From UBA9676 sp036522155 (GTDB lineage Bacteria > Actinomycetota > Actinomycetes > Streptosporangiales > Streptosporangiaceae): DNA of 39,657 nucleotides. Positions 18,316 to 25,769 of the stretch are shown here, in pieces (the first letter of the stretch is position 1; each line of letters begins with the position of its first letter). The notes beneath the pieces are model-generated. The model was not told the DNA's origin, ran no database searches, and saw only the letters and a program-made list of their open reading frames with translations. Position numbers and translations under genes: made by a program. The stretch covers positions 1-39,657 of the forward strand of contig DATDGI010000249.1 in assembly GCA_036522155.1 (NCBI GenBank), read 5' to 3'.

Positions 18316-18777
18316 ATGAGTGGCACGCCGATGAAGCTCATCCTCACTCAGGAAGTGTCCGGCCTGGGCGGGCCTGGCGACGTGGTCGAGGTGGCCGGTG
18401 GCTACGGCCGCAACTACCTGGTGCCGCGCGGGCTGGCGATGCGCTGGACCCGGGGGGCCGAGAAGCAGGTCGACCTTATCAAGCGGGCACGGTCGTCCCG
18501 TGACATCCGCAGTCTGGACGACGCCAAGGAGGCGGCCGCCCGGCTGGCCGAACTGACCGTCCGGCTGCCGGTCCGGGCGGGCGGCAGCGGCCGGCTGTTC
18601 GGCTCGATCGGCCCGGCGGACATCGCCGACGCGGTGCACGCCGCTGGTGGCCCAGTTCTGGACAAGCGCCGGATCGAGGTCCGTACCCCGATCAAGACGG
18701 TCGGCGCGCACCAGGTGATGGTGCGCCTGCACCCCGAGGTGACCGCCACCGTCGAGATCGAGGTCGTCGGCCGCTGA
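18316..18777 (+). CDS. rplI: Ribosomal protein bL9
   Basis: 153 residues. MKLILTQEVSGLGGPGDVVEVAGGYGRNYLVPRG is split by length here only in the text; the seen family signature runs GLGGPGDVVEVAGG then GYGRNYLVPRGLA. N-terminal RNA-binding domain, a long connecting helix, and a C-terminal domain (GSGRLFGSIGPADIADAV). The ATG at 18316 has GCCGGAGG upstream; an internal Met five codons later is an alternative. Last gene of the operon. Its stop lies inside a 19-bp sequence that is repeated 64 bp further on. Confidence 0.95.
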   Translation: MSGTPMKLILTQEVSGLGGPGDVVEVAGGYGRNYLVPRGLAMRWTRGAEKQVDLIKRARSSRDIRSLDDAKEAAARLAELTVRLPVRAGGSGRLFGSIGPADIADAVHAAGGPVLDKRRIEVRTPIKTVGAHQVMVRLHPEVTATVEIEVVGR

Positions 18778-18851
18778 CCCGGCCGGCAGCTGACGCGGCC
18801 GATCGTGGATCCGGCCGGGAGCTGATCCCGTTGGCCGCTGACCCGGCCGGC
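18769..18851. repeat. 19-bp direct repeat at the rplI 3' end
   Basis: The sequence GGCCGCTGACCCGGCCGGC occurs at 18769-18787, covering the rplI stop codon, and again at 18833-18851. Between them related pieces (AGCTGACGCGGCC, GGGAGCTGATCCCG) suggest decayed further copies. No terminator with a T-run is seen here; the repeats may form the operon end structure. Confidence 0.6.
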
Positions 18852-18938
18852 TTGTAGCCGCGCCGCGGCCCGCCGCCCGTCTCCCGGGGCCATGTTCACG
18901 ATGTCAGGGTCTTTACGGGGGCGAGCCGGTGCCCGCCG

Positions 18939-19130
18939 TCAGTCGCTGTCCGCGGTATAGCCGCGCAGGCGCCCGGCCAGTGCCGGGTCGAGTTCGGCGA
19001 CCATGGCCCAGATCTGCGCCAGCCGGGCAGCCAGATGGTCCAGCCCGGCGCCCGGGGTCACGGACGCCGCCGCCACCTCATCGATGGCCTTGCCGATCAG
19101 CGCCAGGCGCTCCTCCACGGTCGAACACAT
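18939..19130 (-). CDS. Small hypothetical helical protein
   Basis: 63 residues from the ATG at 19130 (MCSTVEERLALIGKAIDEVAA). The frame is open 23 codons further upstream, but those residues are Arg/His-rich and unlike a protein start. The protein is predicted helical, ends LAGRLRGYTADSD, and has no membrane segment or known motif. It lies between rplI and dnaB on the opposite strand. Codon third positions are strongly GC, as expected for a real gene in this genome. Confidence 0.45.
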   Translation of the reverse strand: MCSTVEERLALIGKAIDEVAAASVTPGAGLDHLAARLAQIWAMVAELDPALAGRLRGYTADSD

Positions 19131-19557
19131 GATCGAGACCCTAGAGCAGCACGCACCATGATCGTGCCGGTTCCGCCCGGCGCGAACGGCGCGTCTCACG
19201 CGTTAGCCGGAGCGGTCCACCAGGCCGGTCAAATCACGTTTCGTGCCTCATTCTGCTGTGGACAACTTCTGGCGGGATGTGGACGGCCCCGCAGCGAATT
19301 CTTTTTTCCGCACACAGGCCGTGGACGGCATCGCCGCAGGTAGCGAGGGTCGCGGGTACCAACCGTTCGGCAATATCCCCAGTACTTTCCCCACCTTGCA
19401 CACAGAGCTAGCGGCGTGTCTGCACAGAGTTTCCACAGGGCTGTGCACATCACGATTGGACGCCGGGCGCTGCTCGCTGAAAACTGTCGGCACCATCTAC
19501 TAAAACAGACTTGGCCGCGGGGATGCGGGGAGTTCACCAGCCGGAGAGGGGGTGTCC
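19131..19557. other. Gene-free region upstream of dnaB with DnaA-box-like sites
   Basis: 427 bp without a convincing gene and less GC-rich than its neighbours. It holds the dnaB promoter region, which I could not place with confidence. TGTGGACAA at 19257-19265 and TGTGGACGG at 19278-19286 are the reverse complements of TTGTCCACA and CCGTCCACA, which match the actinobacterial DnaA-box consensus. CGTGGACGG (19320-19328) and GTTTCCACA (19429-19437) are weaker matches. The true oriC of this group is expected near dnaA-dnaN, outside this window. Confidence 0.5.
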
Positions 19558-22500
19558 ATGAGCGTCACCGAGATCGCCCCCCGGGGCGGCGACTTTGAGC
19601 GGACGCCGCCCCACGACCTGGCCGCGGAACAGTGCGTGCTCGGCGGCATGCTGATGTCGAAGGACGCCATCTCCGACGTCATGGAGGTGATCCGCCCCGC
19701 CGACCACTACCGGCCCGCCCATCAGCTCGTGCACGAGGTCATCCTCGAGTTGTACGGTCGCGGCGAGCCCGCCGACCCGGTGACGGTCTCCGACCTGCTC
19801 GCCAAGCGCGGCGAGCTGGCGCGCGTGGGCGGCGCCCCCTACCTGCACACCCTGCTCGCCTCGGTGCCGACCGCCGCCAACGCCGGCTACTACGCCCGGA
19901 TCGTCCGTGAGCGCGCGATCCTGCGCCGCCTGGTGGAGGTGGGGACCCGGATCGTCCAGCTCGGTTATGCCGGGGACGGGGACGCCGACGAGCTGGTGGA
20001 CCGGGCCCAGGCCGAGGTCTATGGCGTCACCGAGCGCCGAATCGCCGAGGACTTCCTGCCGCTGTCTGAGATCATGCCCGGCGCGCTGGACGAGATTGAG
20101 GCGATCGGCTCGCGCGGTGGCGTGATGACCGGCGTGCCGACCGGTTTTGCCGATCTGGACGCGCTGACGAACGGCCTGCACGCGGGCCAGATGATCGTTA
20201 TCGCGGCTAGGCCGGCGGTCGGCAAGGCGCTGGCGCTCGACACGCCCCTGCCGACGCCGACCGGGTGGACGACGATGGGTGAGGTCTCGGTCGGAGATCA
20301 GCTGATCGGCGCGGACGGTCAGCCGGTGAACGTGGTGGCGGCCACCGAGGTGATGCACGGCCGGCCCTGCTACGAGGTCGAGTTCTCCGATGGCGAAGTC
20401 ATCGTCGCCGACGCCCAGCACCAGTGGCTCACCTGGACCCGGGCCGCGCGCCGCTATGACGCCCAGCTCCGGGGTTATCGGCGGAACTACGCCGAGCCCG
20501 TGCCGCCGCAGGTGGTCACCACCGAAGAGATCGCAGCGACTCTCCGCTGCCCCACCGTTGACAACAGGCCAAATCATGCCGTGCAGGTAGCGGGGCAGAT
20601 GGATCTGCCAGACACCAACTTGCCGATACCGGCGTATGCACTAGGCACATGGTTGGGCGACGGCATGGCAGCTTCGGCGCGCTTCACATCCTTCGACCCG
20701 GAAGTAGCCATCAACGTGGAGGCGTCAGGACTGGAGGTCTTTCCGCAGCGAGGATGCCGTGTCTTCCGCATGGCCTTCCCGAGTGAAAGGCCAGCTGTCA
20801 TCGACCGCACTTGCGCTGTCTGCGGAAGAACTTTCCGGCCCAAGAACCAGCAGGTGCGGACCTGCGGCCGGGTGTGTGGGGGCAAGGCCAGGCTCTACTC
20901 CCCGGCTGTTCCGGCCCCCGAGTGCTGTCGCTGTGGTGGTGCTGTGACGGGAGTGCTGCCCAGCTCGGGCCTGTGCGTGCGCTGCTGGAAGGAGCACGGG
21001 ACCGTCCAGGCAGAGCTGCGAACGCTCGGTGTTCTGGGCAACAAGCACATCCCGGCGGTCTATCTCCGCGCCTCCGCCGCCCAGCGGCGAGCGTTGCTGG
21101 CGGGCCTCCTGGACACCGACGGGACGGTTACCGCCACCGGCTCCGTTCAGCTTGCAGTGACAAGCCGCGCGCTCGCAGAGGGCGTCCGTGAACTTGTCAT
21201 TAGCCTCGGCTACCGGTGCTCGATGTCCACCAAGCGGGTCAAGGGGCGGACCGAGGCATCCTCGACCTGCTACACCATCACGTTCACCACGCCCGACGAC
21301 ATGTTCCGCCTCAGCCGCAAGCAGTTGATGCAGAAGGAACGGCTCCGGCACTATCCGCAGCGGACCAGGTGGCGGTACATAGTCGATGCCCGAGCGATGC
21401 CGTCGGTTCCCGTCCGGTGCGTCCAGGTGAACAGTTCTGACCGGCTCTACCTGGCGGGCCGGAGCATGATCCCGACCCACAATTCGACGCTGGCCCTGGA
21501 CATTGCCCGGGCGGCGGCGGTGAAGCACCGGCAGGCGACGGTGATGTTCAGCCTGGAGATGAGCCGGAACGAGCTCACTATGCGGCTGCTCTCGGCCGAA
21601 GCGCGGGTGCCGCTGCACGCGATGCGCACCGGCCAGCTGAGCGAGGAGGACTGGACCAGGCTGGCCCGGCGGATGAGCGAGGTGGTCGACGCGCCGCTGT
21701 TCATCGACGATTCGCCGAACATGTCGATGATGGAGATCCGGGCCAAGTGCCGCCGCCTCAAGCAGCGGCACGACCTGCGCATGGTGATCGTCGACTACCT
21801 GCAGCTGATGACCTCGCCGCGGCGGGTCGAGAACCGGCAGCAGGAAGTGTCCGATATGTCGCGGTCGCTCAAGCTGCTGGCTAAGGAGATCGACGTCCCC
21901 GTGGTCGCCATCTCCCAGCTCAACCGCGGCCCCGAGCAGCGCAACGACAAGCGCCCCCTGCTCTCTGATCTGCGCGAGTCTGGCTGCCTGACCGCGGGCA
22001 CCCGAATCCTGCGGGCCGACACCGGTGCCGAGGTCACCCTGGGCGACCTGCTGATGTCGGGCGAGCGGGACGTTCCCGTCTGGTCGCTCGATGAGCGCCT
22101 GCGGCTGGTGCCCGAGACGATGACGCACGCCTTCCCCAGTGGGGTCAAGGAGGTGTTCCGGGTCCGTCTCAGGTCGGGCCGCGAGGTCGAGGCCACCACG
22201 AACCACCCCTTCCTGACGTACGGCGGGTGGCGTCCGCTCGGCGATCTCGGCGCGGGGACCCGTGTCGCGGTCCCGCGGCACGTTCCTGCCCCGCTGGCCC
22301 GGCATCAGATGCCCGAGCCCGAGATCATCATGCTGGCCCGTCAACGGATAGAGCATCTGACTACGGATCAGAAGGTTGGGGGTTCGAGTCCTGGCGAGCG
22401 CGGCTTGGCGGGCGTCCCGGAGAAGGTGTTCTCGCTGCCGAAGCGGCAGTTGGCGCTGTTCCTGCGGCACCTGTGGGCCACGGACGGCTGCGTCTGGTGG

Positions 22501-23265
22501 GACGAGAAGGTGGGGCAGGCGCGGATCTACTACGCCTCGACCAGCCGCCAGCTGGCCGACGACGTGGCCCGGCTGCTGATGCGTTTCAACGTGATGACCC
22601 GGGTCAAGGAACTTCACAAGGACGGCTACCGGCCGTGCTATCACCTGCTGGTCTACGGGGCCGAGAACCAGCTGCGGTTCCTCGACGACATCGGCGTTCA
22701 TAGCGCGCGAGCCGTCATGGCCGAGACCGCGCGGCAGAAACTGATGGTCATCAAGAGCAACACCAACCTGGACACGATCCCGCGCGAGGTCTGGGAGCGG
22801 GTGCGCTCGGTGCTGGTCGAGCGGCAGATGACCCACCGCGAGTTCGGGGCGGCGCTCGGGACCCAGTTCTGCGGCAGCACCCTGTGGAAGCACGCGCCCA
22901 GCCGGGACCGCCTCGCGCGGGTCGCGACCGTTCTGGATGACGCCGAACTGGAGATGGTCGCCACCAACGACGTGTTCTGGGACGAGATCGCATCCGTGGA
23001 GAGCCTCGGCGAGCAGCCGGTCTTCGACGCGACGGTCCTGGGCACGCACAATTTCGTCGCGAACGGCATCTGCCTGCACAACTCCATCGAGCAGGACAGT
23101 GACGTGGTGATCTTGCTACACCGCGAGGACGCGTACGAGCGGGAATCGCCCCGGGCGGGAGAGGCAGACCTGATCGTCGCCAAGCACCGCAACGGCCCGA
23201 CCACCACGGTGACGGTCGCCTTCCAGGGCCACTACAGCCGGTTCGTCGACATGGCCCCCGGCTGA
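19558..23265 (+). CDS. dnaB: Replicative DNA helicase DnaB precursor with two inteins
   Basis: 1235-residue precursor from the ATG at 19558 (a GTG at 19552 is in frame, two codons earlier, after GGAGAGGGG). After removal of inteins of 419 and 366 residues, about 450 residues remain, the normal DnaB length. The N-terminal DnaG-interacting domain starts PPHDLAAEQCVLGGMLMS. Intein 1 interrupts Walker A, between Lys and Ser of ARPAVGK/STLALD. Walker B is MVIVDYLQLM. Then VPVVAISQLNRGPEQR and DLRESG/SIEQDSD with intein 2 in between, and the C-terminal IVAKHRNGPTTTV. The ring helicase unwinds the fork and is nonfunctional until intein 1 leaves the ATP-binding loop. Downstream is a weak inverted repeat (GGCACT...AGTGCC, 23,269-23,294). 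Confidence 0.97.
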   Translation: MSVTEIAPRGGDFERTPPHDLAAEQCVLGGMLMSKDAISDVMEVIRPADHYRPAHQLVHEVILELYGRGEPADPVTVSDLLAKRGELARVGGAPYLHTLLASVPTAANAGYYARIVRERAILRRLVEVGTRIVQLGYAGDGDADELVDRAQAEVYGVTERRIAEDFLPLSEIMPGALDEIEAIGSRGGVMTGVPTGFADLDALTNGLHAGQMIVIAARPAVGKALALDTPLPTPTGWTTMGEVSVGDQLIGADGQPVNVVAATEVMHGRPCYEVEFSDGEVIVADAQHQWLTWTRAARRYDAQLRGYRRNYAEPVPPQVVTTEEIAATLRCPTVDNRPNHAVQVAGQMDLPDTNLPIPAYALGTWLGDGMAASARFTSFDPEVAINVEASGLEVFPQRGCRVFRMAFPSERPAVIDRTCAVCGRTFRPKNQQVRTCGRVCGGKARLYSPAVPAPECCRCGGAVTGVLPSSGLCVRCWKEHGTVQAELRTLGVLGNKHIPAVYLRASAAQRRALLAGLLDTDGTVTATGSVQLAVTSRALAEGVRELVISLGYRCSMSTKRVKGRTEASSTCYTITFTTPDDMFRLSRKQLMQKERLRHYPQRTRWRYIVDARAMPSVPVRCVQVNSSDRLYLAGRSMIPTHNSTLALDIARAAAVKHRQATVMFSLEMSRNELTMRLLSAEARVPLHAMRTGQLSEEDWTRLARRMSEVVDAPLFIDDSPNMSMMEIRAKCRRLKQRHDLRMVIVDYLQLMTSPRRVENRQQEVSDMSRSLKLLAKEIDVPVVAISQLNRGPEQRNDKRPLLSDLRESGCLTAGTRILRADTGAEVTLGDLLMSGERDVPVWSLDERLRLVPETMTHAFPSGVKEVFRVRLRSGREVEATTNHPFLTYGGWRPLGDLGAGTRVAVPRHVPAPLARHQMPEPEIIMLARQRIEHLTTDQKVGGSSPGERGLAGVPEKVFSLPKRQLALFLRHLWATDGCVWWDEKVGQARIYYASTSRQLADDVARLLMRFNVMTRVKELHKDGYRPCYHLLVYGAENQLRFLDDIGVHSARAVMAETARQKLMVIKSNTNLDTIPREVWERVRSVLVERQMTHREFGAALGTQFCGSTLWKHAPSRDRLARVATVLDDAELEMVATNDVFWDEIASVESLGEQPVFDATVLGTHNFVANGICLHNSIEQDSDVVILLHREDAYERESPRAGEADLIVAKHRNGPTTTVTVAFQGHYSRFVDMAPG
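20227..21483 (+). other. DnaB intein 1: class 3 intein with LAGLIDADG endonuclease and zinc motifs
   Basis: 419 residues inserted between Lys and Ser of the DnaB P-loop. Position 1 is Ala, not Cys or Ser, so a standard class 1 start is impossible. The class 3 signature is complete: Trp at residue 67 (ADAQHQW), Cys at 398 (VPVRCVQV) and Thr at 417 in PTHN, with His 418 and terminal Asn 419, followed by Ser+1. LAGLIDADG motifs are YALGTWLGDGM (about 137-147) and LLAGLLDTDGT (about 289-300). Between them lie two four-Cys sets: C196-x2-C199-x13-C213-x3-C217 and C233-x2-C236-x13-C250-x2-C253. The M. smegmatis DnaB intein 1 is also class 3 and at the P-loop. Activity of the endonuclease is inferred from intact motifs only. 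Confidence 0.93.
21985..23082 (+). other. DnaB intein 2: class 1 intein with broken endonuclease
   Basis: 366 residues between DLRESG and SIEQDSD. It starts CLTAGTRILRADTGAEV, with Cys1, has the block B TTNH (about residue 71-74), and ends with VLGTHNFVANGICLHN before Ser+1, so all self-splicing residues are present. Sequence and position match the well-known mycobacterial DnaB intein. The endonuclease domain is damaged: after MPEPEIIMLAR, where mycobacterial relatives carry the first LAGLIDADG motif and about 75 further residues, this copy has about 22 residues encoded by a tRNA-Arg-like sequence, then resumes at VPEKVFSLPKRQLALFLRHL with the second motif (LRHLWATDGCV). Splicing should be intact, homing lost. 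Confidence 0.93.
22341..22402 (+). repeat. tRNA-Arg(ACG)-derived sequence inside intein 2
   Basis: 51 bases (22341-22391) are exactly identical to bases 24167-24217 of the tRNA-Arg gene, from its D-stem to its T-loop, and a further 8 (22395-22402, CGAGCGCG) equal the 3' acceptor strand, giving 59 identities of 62. Only three bases differ (TGG for CTC), which destroys the T-stem. The first 11 bases of the tRNA are absent, so acceptor and D-stem cannot form. It is translated in the dnaB frame as RQRIEHLTTDQKVGGSSPGE. It is therefore not a working tRNA. Confidence 0.95.
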
Positions 23266-23516
23266 CCGGCACTTTCGGGTCAGCCGCGAGTGCCCCTTCG
23301 CGCTACGCCGCAGTGGGCGGTCCGAACCAGGTGGTCAGCGCGTCAGGCAGCCCACATTAGGCCTGCGCGGCCGCGTCCACGTCGCGGTCTCCACCTACGA
23401 AACGGCATCGTCCGGCCCGGCCGGACTGCTCCCCCTCCGGACAGTGAAGAGCGAATCGGCGCGTCGGCGGTGTGTCGGCGGACGGCAGGCACTCCGGGCT
23501 ACCCCTCTCGCCGGGC

Positions 23517-24026
23517 CTATCGCCGCAGCAGGATGCCCCGGACGAAAGCGGCCTGCCCGGCGTGCTGGAGGTCGTCAGAGACGACGCTCACCAGCCGCAC
23601 ACCGAGCGTGACAGGCGGGTCCCACTGTTCGTCCACGATCCGGGGCAGATCGGCGTCGGTCAGGCCCGCGACGAAGCGGATCGTCTGCTCGTGGACCGCG
23701 TCGTAGTACCCCGTCAGAAGGTCGGGCGACTCCACCTGGACCGCCGCGACCTCGGCGGAACTGTGGCCATAACCGTGTGCCTGGGCCGGGAACGGCAATC
23801 CGAACCGCTCGGCCCACCCACCAGATAGCCAAATCTGTTCAGTCTGCGCAACGTCTGCGACGTGGTCATCCTGAATCCTCGTCAGATGCCAGACCAGCCA
23901 CGCGATCGAGTTCGCGTTGGCATCGATGCGGTAGGCCAGCTGTTCCGCGGACAAGCCGGCGACCGCGGCATGGACGGTGCCCCGGATCCGTCCGAACGCA
24001 TCCACCAGCAACTCGGCGCTGGTCAT
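23517..24026 (-). CDS. DinB/DUF664-type protein
   Basis: 169 residues from the ATG at 24026 (MTSAELLVDAFGRIRGTVHAAV), preceded by GAGGGGTGAGG. Four-helix bundle of the DinB superfamily: SIAWLVWHLTRIQDDHVADVA supplies the first His (WHLTR) and the C-terminal VVSDDLQHAGQAAFVRG the last His, the usual metal ligands. Relatives include mycothiol-dependent enzymes and DUF664 proteins. A specific substrate cannot be read. It is convergent with dnaB, 251 bp away. Confidence 0.8.
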   Translation of the reverse strand: MTSAELLVDAFGRIRGTVHAAVAGLSAEQLAYRIDANANSIAWLVWHLTRIQDDHVADVAQTEQIWLSGGWAERFGLPFPAQAHGYGHSSAEVAAVQVESPDLLTGYYDAVHEQTIRFVAGLTDADLPRIVDEQWDPPVTLGVRLVSVVSDDLQHAGQAAFVRGILLRR

Positions 24027-24155
24027 CCTCACCCCTCCGGTGTGTGCAGCGACAGCCTTAGCGAGGCGACCCTATGCCATCATCCGGCTGCCGGAACGCG
24101 CAGCCAACCGGTGGCCATGGCGGGTGCCGTACACTAGCGGGGCGGTATCAGCCCG

Positions 24156-24228
24156 GCGCTCGTAGCTCAACGGATAGAGCATCTGACTACGGATCAGAAG
24201 GTTGGGGGTTCGAGTCCCTCCGAGCGCG
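24156..24228 (+). tRNA. tRNA-Arg (anticodon ACG)
   Basis: 73 bases fold as a full cloverleaf: acceptor GCGCTCG with CGAGCGC, D-stem GCTC with GAGC, anticodon stem TCTGA with TCAGA, loop CTACGGA giving anticodon ACG at 24189-24191, T-stem GGGGG with CCCTC around TTCGAGT, discriminator G, no encoded CCA. ACG is edited to ICG in bacteria and reads CGU/CGC/CGA. TACACT (24130-24135) may be its -10 box. A terminator follows at once. Confidence 0.97.
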
Positions 24229-24239
24229 CCCAGGTCAGA

Positions 24240-24272
24240 GGCCGGTTCCCAGCTCGGGACCGGCCTTCTTTG
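24240..24272 (+). terminator. Terminator of tRNA-Arg
   Basis: A hairpin GGCCGGT(T)CCC with GGGACCGGCC and a 5-base loop, one bulged T, is followed by TTCTTTGT. It begins 11 bases after the tRNA end. A shortened relative of this stem (GGCCActccTGGCC) lies after the degenerate tRNA copy near 28651. Confidence 0.75.
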
Positions 24273-24352
24273 TGCCCCGTACAGCAGCGGCATACAGCAA
24301 CCCCCGCTCACGAGGCGATCCCGTCGCCGAGCGCACCGAGGGACGGGCATCG

Positions 24353-24496
24353 TTGCATACGAAGATGTCTCTCGTAGATGCGATCGTGGCCCGAGTGAAG
24401 GAATCTCACCCATACCACGTTCCCGGCATCTCGGCGCGGCCGATCAGCGCCGGGAACCCGGATTACCTTCAATGGATTGTGAACGAGACACTCTAA
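24353..24496 (+). pseudogene. CutA C-terminal remnant
   Basis: The 47 codons ending at 24496 (LHTKMSLVDAIVARVKESH, then PYHVPGISARPISAGNPDYL, WIVNETL) match the last third of CutA1, the small trimeric divalent-cation tolerance protein. The usual HPYEVPEI motif is still visible as HPYHVPGI. The first two thirds are absent: upstream sequence is the tRNA terminator region. It overlaps the end of the convergent GNAT gene by 4 bases. A small expressed ORF from the ATG at 24365 cannot be excluded. Confidence 0.6.
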
Positions 24497-24981
24497 AGCT
24501 TGAGCTGGTATCGAAAACCTGGCTTCCCGCCGATTTCGGCGGGATCGGCCGGGCCGACCAAGACGAAACCGCATTTAGCGAGCACCTGTTGAGAAGCAAA
24601 GTTATCGCTTGTGGTGGCAGCGTTGAGGGTGCGGAGGCTGTGCCTGTCTATCGCTAGACGACACAATTCAAGCACGGTCGCGGTCGCTACGCCATGTCCC
24701 GCAACGTTCTCCGCGACTCTGTAGCCAAGTTTTGCGGTGTCGTCCCCGGTGAAGAATAGATTGAATCGACCGAGCACCGAGCCTTCCTCCGCTATGAGCA
24801 CATAATATGCGCCAATCCCGGCGTCTTGCTCAGTCAGTAGCGTGTTATGTTGCTCGGTGAAGTGGTCAAAGAAATCGTCGCCTCGATCGGAGACGAAAGC
24901 GGCGAAGTAACTGCGGTTTTCCAGCTCGAAAGCTAGGACCGCCAATTCGTGGTCGGCGCGGAGTGGCTGCAGATCAGGCAC
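24493..24981 (-). CDS. GNAT family N-acetyltransferase (RimJ/RimL-like)
   Basis: 162 residues, MPDLQPLRADHELAVLAFELENRSYFAAFV. The acetyl-CoA site is at YRVAENVAGHGVATATVLELC (a modified RxxGxG/A), followed by ATTSDNFASQQVLAKCGFVLVG, a typical RimJ-type C-terminus. The N-terminal segment resembles acetyltransferases acting on ribosomal protein N-termini or antibiotics. Base composition is clearly less GC-rich than the core genes and codon third positions are mixed, which suggests transfer. Its end overlaps the CutA remnant tail to tail. Confidence 0.82.
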   Translation of the reverse strand: MPDLQPLRADHELAVLAFELENRSYFAAFVSDRGDDFFDHFTEQHNTLLTEQDAGIGAYYVLIAEEGSVLGRFNLFFTGDDTAKLGYRVAENVAGHGVATATVLELCRLAIDRHSLRTLNAATTSDNFASQQVLAKCGFVLVGPADPAEIGGKPGFRYQLKL

Positions 24982-25075
24982 CGCACGACTCTACACGGAC
25001 AAGCAGTGTAGAGCCCACCGAGATTCCAGCGTCTACAGCGGAGACTATTACCTGCCATGGTGTGCCGAGACTCTC

Positions 25076-25117
25076 TTGATGTGCGACGGATCGGCTCCGC
25101 TTGATCTGCGACGGACC
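25076..25117. repeat. Short direct repeat, 17 bp, 25-bp period
   Basis: TTGATGTGCGACGGATC and TTGATCTGCGACGGACC (two mismatches) stand in the gap between the GNAT gene and a frameshifted gene. They could be an IS end or operator; no further support is seen. Confidence 0.4.
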
Positions 25118-25268
25118 CTAGGTTGCCGGTTGGGTTGTGCTCGATGATGGCAGGTTTCGGTGGCCGCAGGCGGTCCGCCGGGATGCGGAGCCGTGTCAGC
25201 GCTTCAGTGCGTGATGCAGCCCCCGGGCTGGCCCAGCGGAGGCGGTCGCCGGCGGTCCGGCGGATGCC

Positions 25269-25735
25269 TCAGCCGGCCTGATCAAGCCAGAGCTCAACTC
25301 GATCGGGGCCCGTCGCGGCAGCGAAGGCCATCGCCGGTGTGGTGCGGATGAACGTGCGGAAAGCGCCGGCATCCGCGACTCGTTCACACCATCGGTCGCC
25401 CGCCCCGAGCGCATCGGCAGCTCCCGAAGGCGGTAGTGCAGCGTCAGGTGCAACTGCCACATCGCATCGTCAGCCTGATCGGGAGCAAATCCCGCGACCA
25501 CGAACTGCCGGGCCAGCTCGAATTGAAACGAGGGCCCGTTGCCATCGTGCCAGTCGTAGGTGCCCCACTGGAAAAGGAGCATGTCTCCCATCTCTGCTTC
25601 GACGTCATCAGCGCGTTCTGACTCGAAGAACCCGATGGCGGTGTCGACGGCTTCCTCAGCGTTCAACCGGCTCACGACCAGGCCGCGGCGCTCAAGATAC
25701 CGCCGGAAGGCCCCTTCAGCCTCGTTTGTTCGCAT
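25269..25735 (-). pseudogene. Hypothetical protein gene with a frameshift
   Basis: From the ATG at 25735 (GGAG nine bases upstream) the frame reads MRTNEAEGAFRRYLERRGLV, EMGDMLLFQWGTYDWHDG, AMWQLHLTLHYRLRELP. Near 25415 the meaningful frame switches to DALGAGDRWCERVADAGAFR, TFIRTTPAMAFA and ends WLDQAG at 25269. One missing G would restore about 156 residues. Without it the unshifted frame runs on in Arg/Pro-rich nonsense to 25196. Function unknown. Either a recent pseudogene or a sequencing error. Confidence 0.6.
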
Positions 25736-25769
25736 CGGCTCAGTCTCCCAGCCACGCAAAGGCCGGGCT

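Noticed and set aside
19131..19557. Chromosomal oriC
   Set aside because: Only two good DnaA boxes, and conserved gene order places oriC by dnaA-dnaN, outside the window.
22341..22402. A functional second tRNA-Arg gene
   Set aside because: The 5' acceptor strand and D-stem first strand are missing and three base changes break the T-stem; the stretch is within the dnaB frame.
24074..24496. 140-codon plus-strand protein across the tRNA
   Set aside because: Its first part is translation of the tRNA and terminator; only the CutA-like end has protein character.
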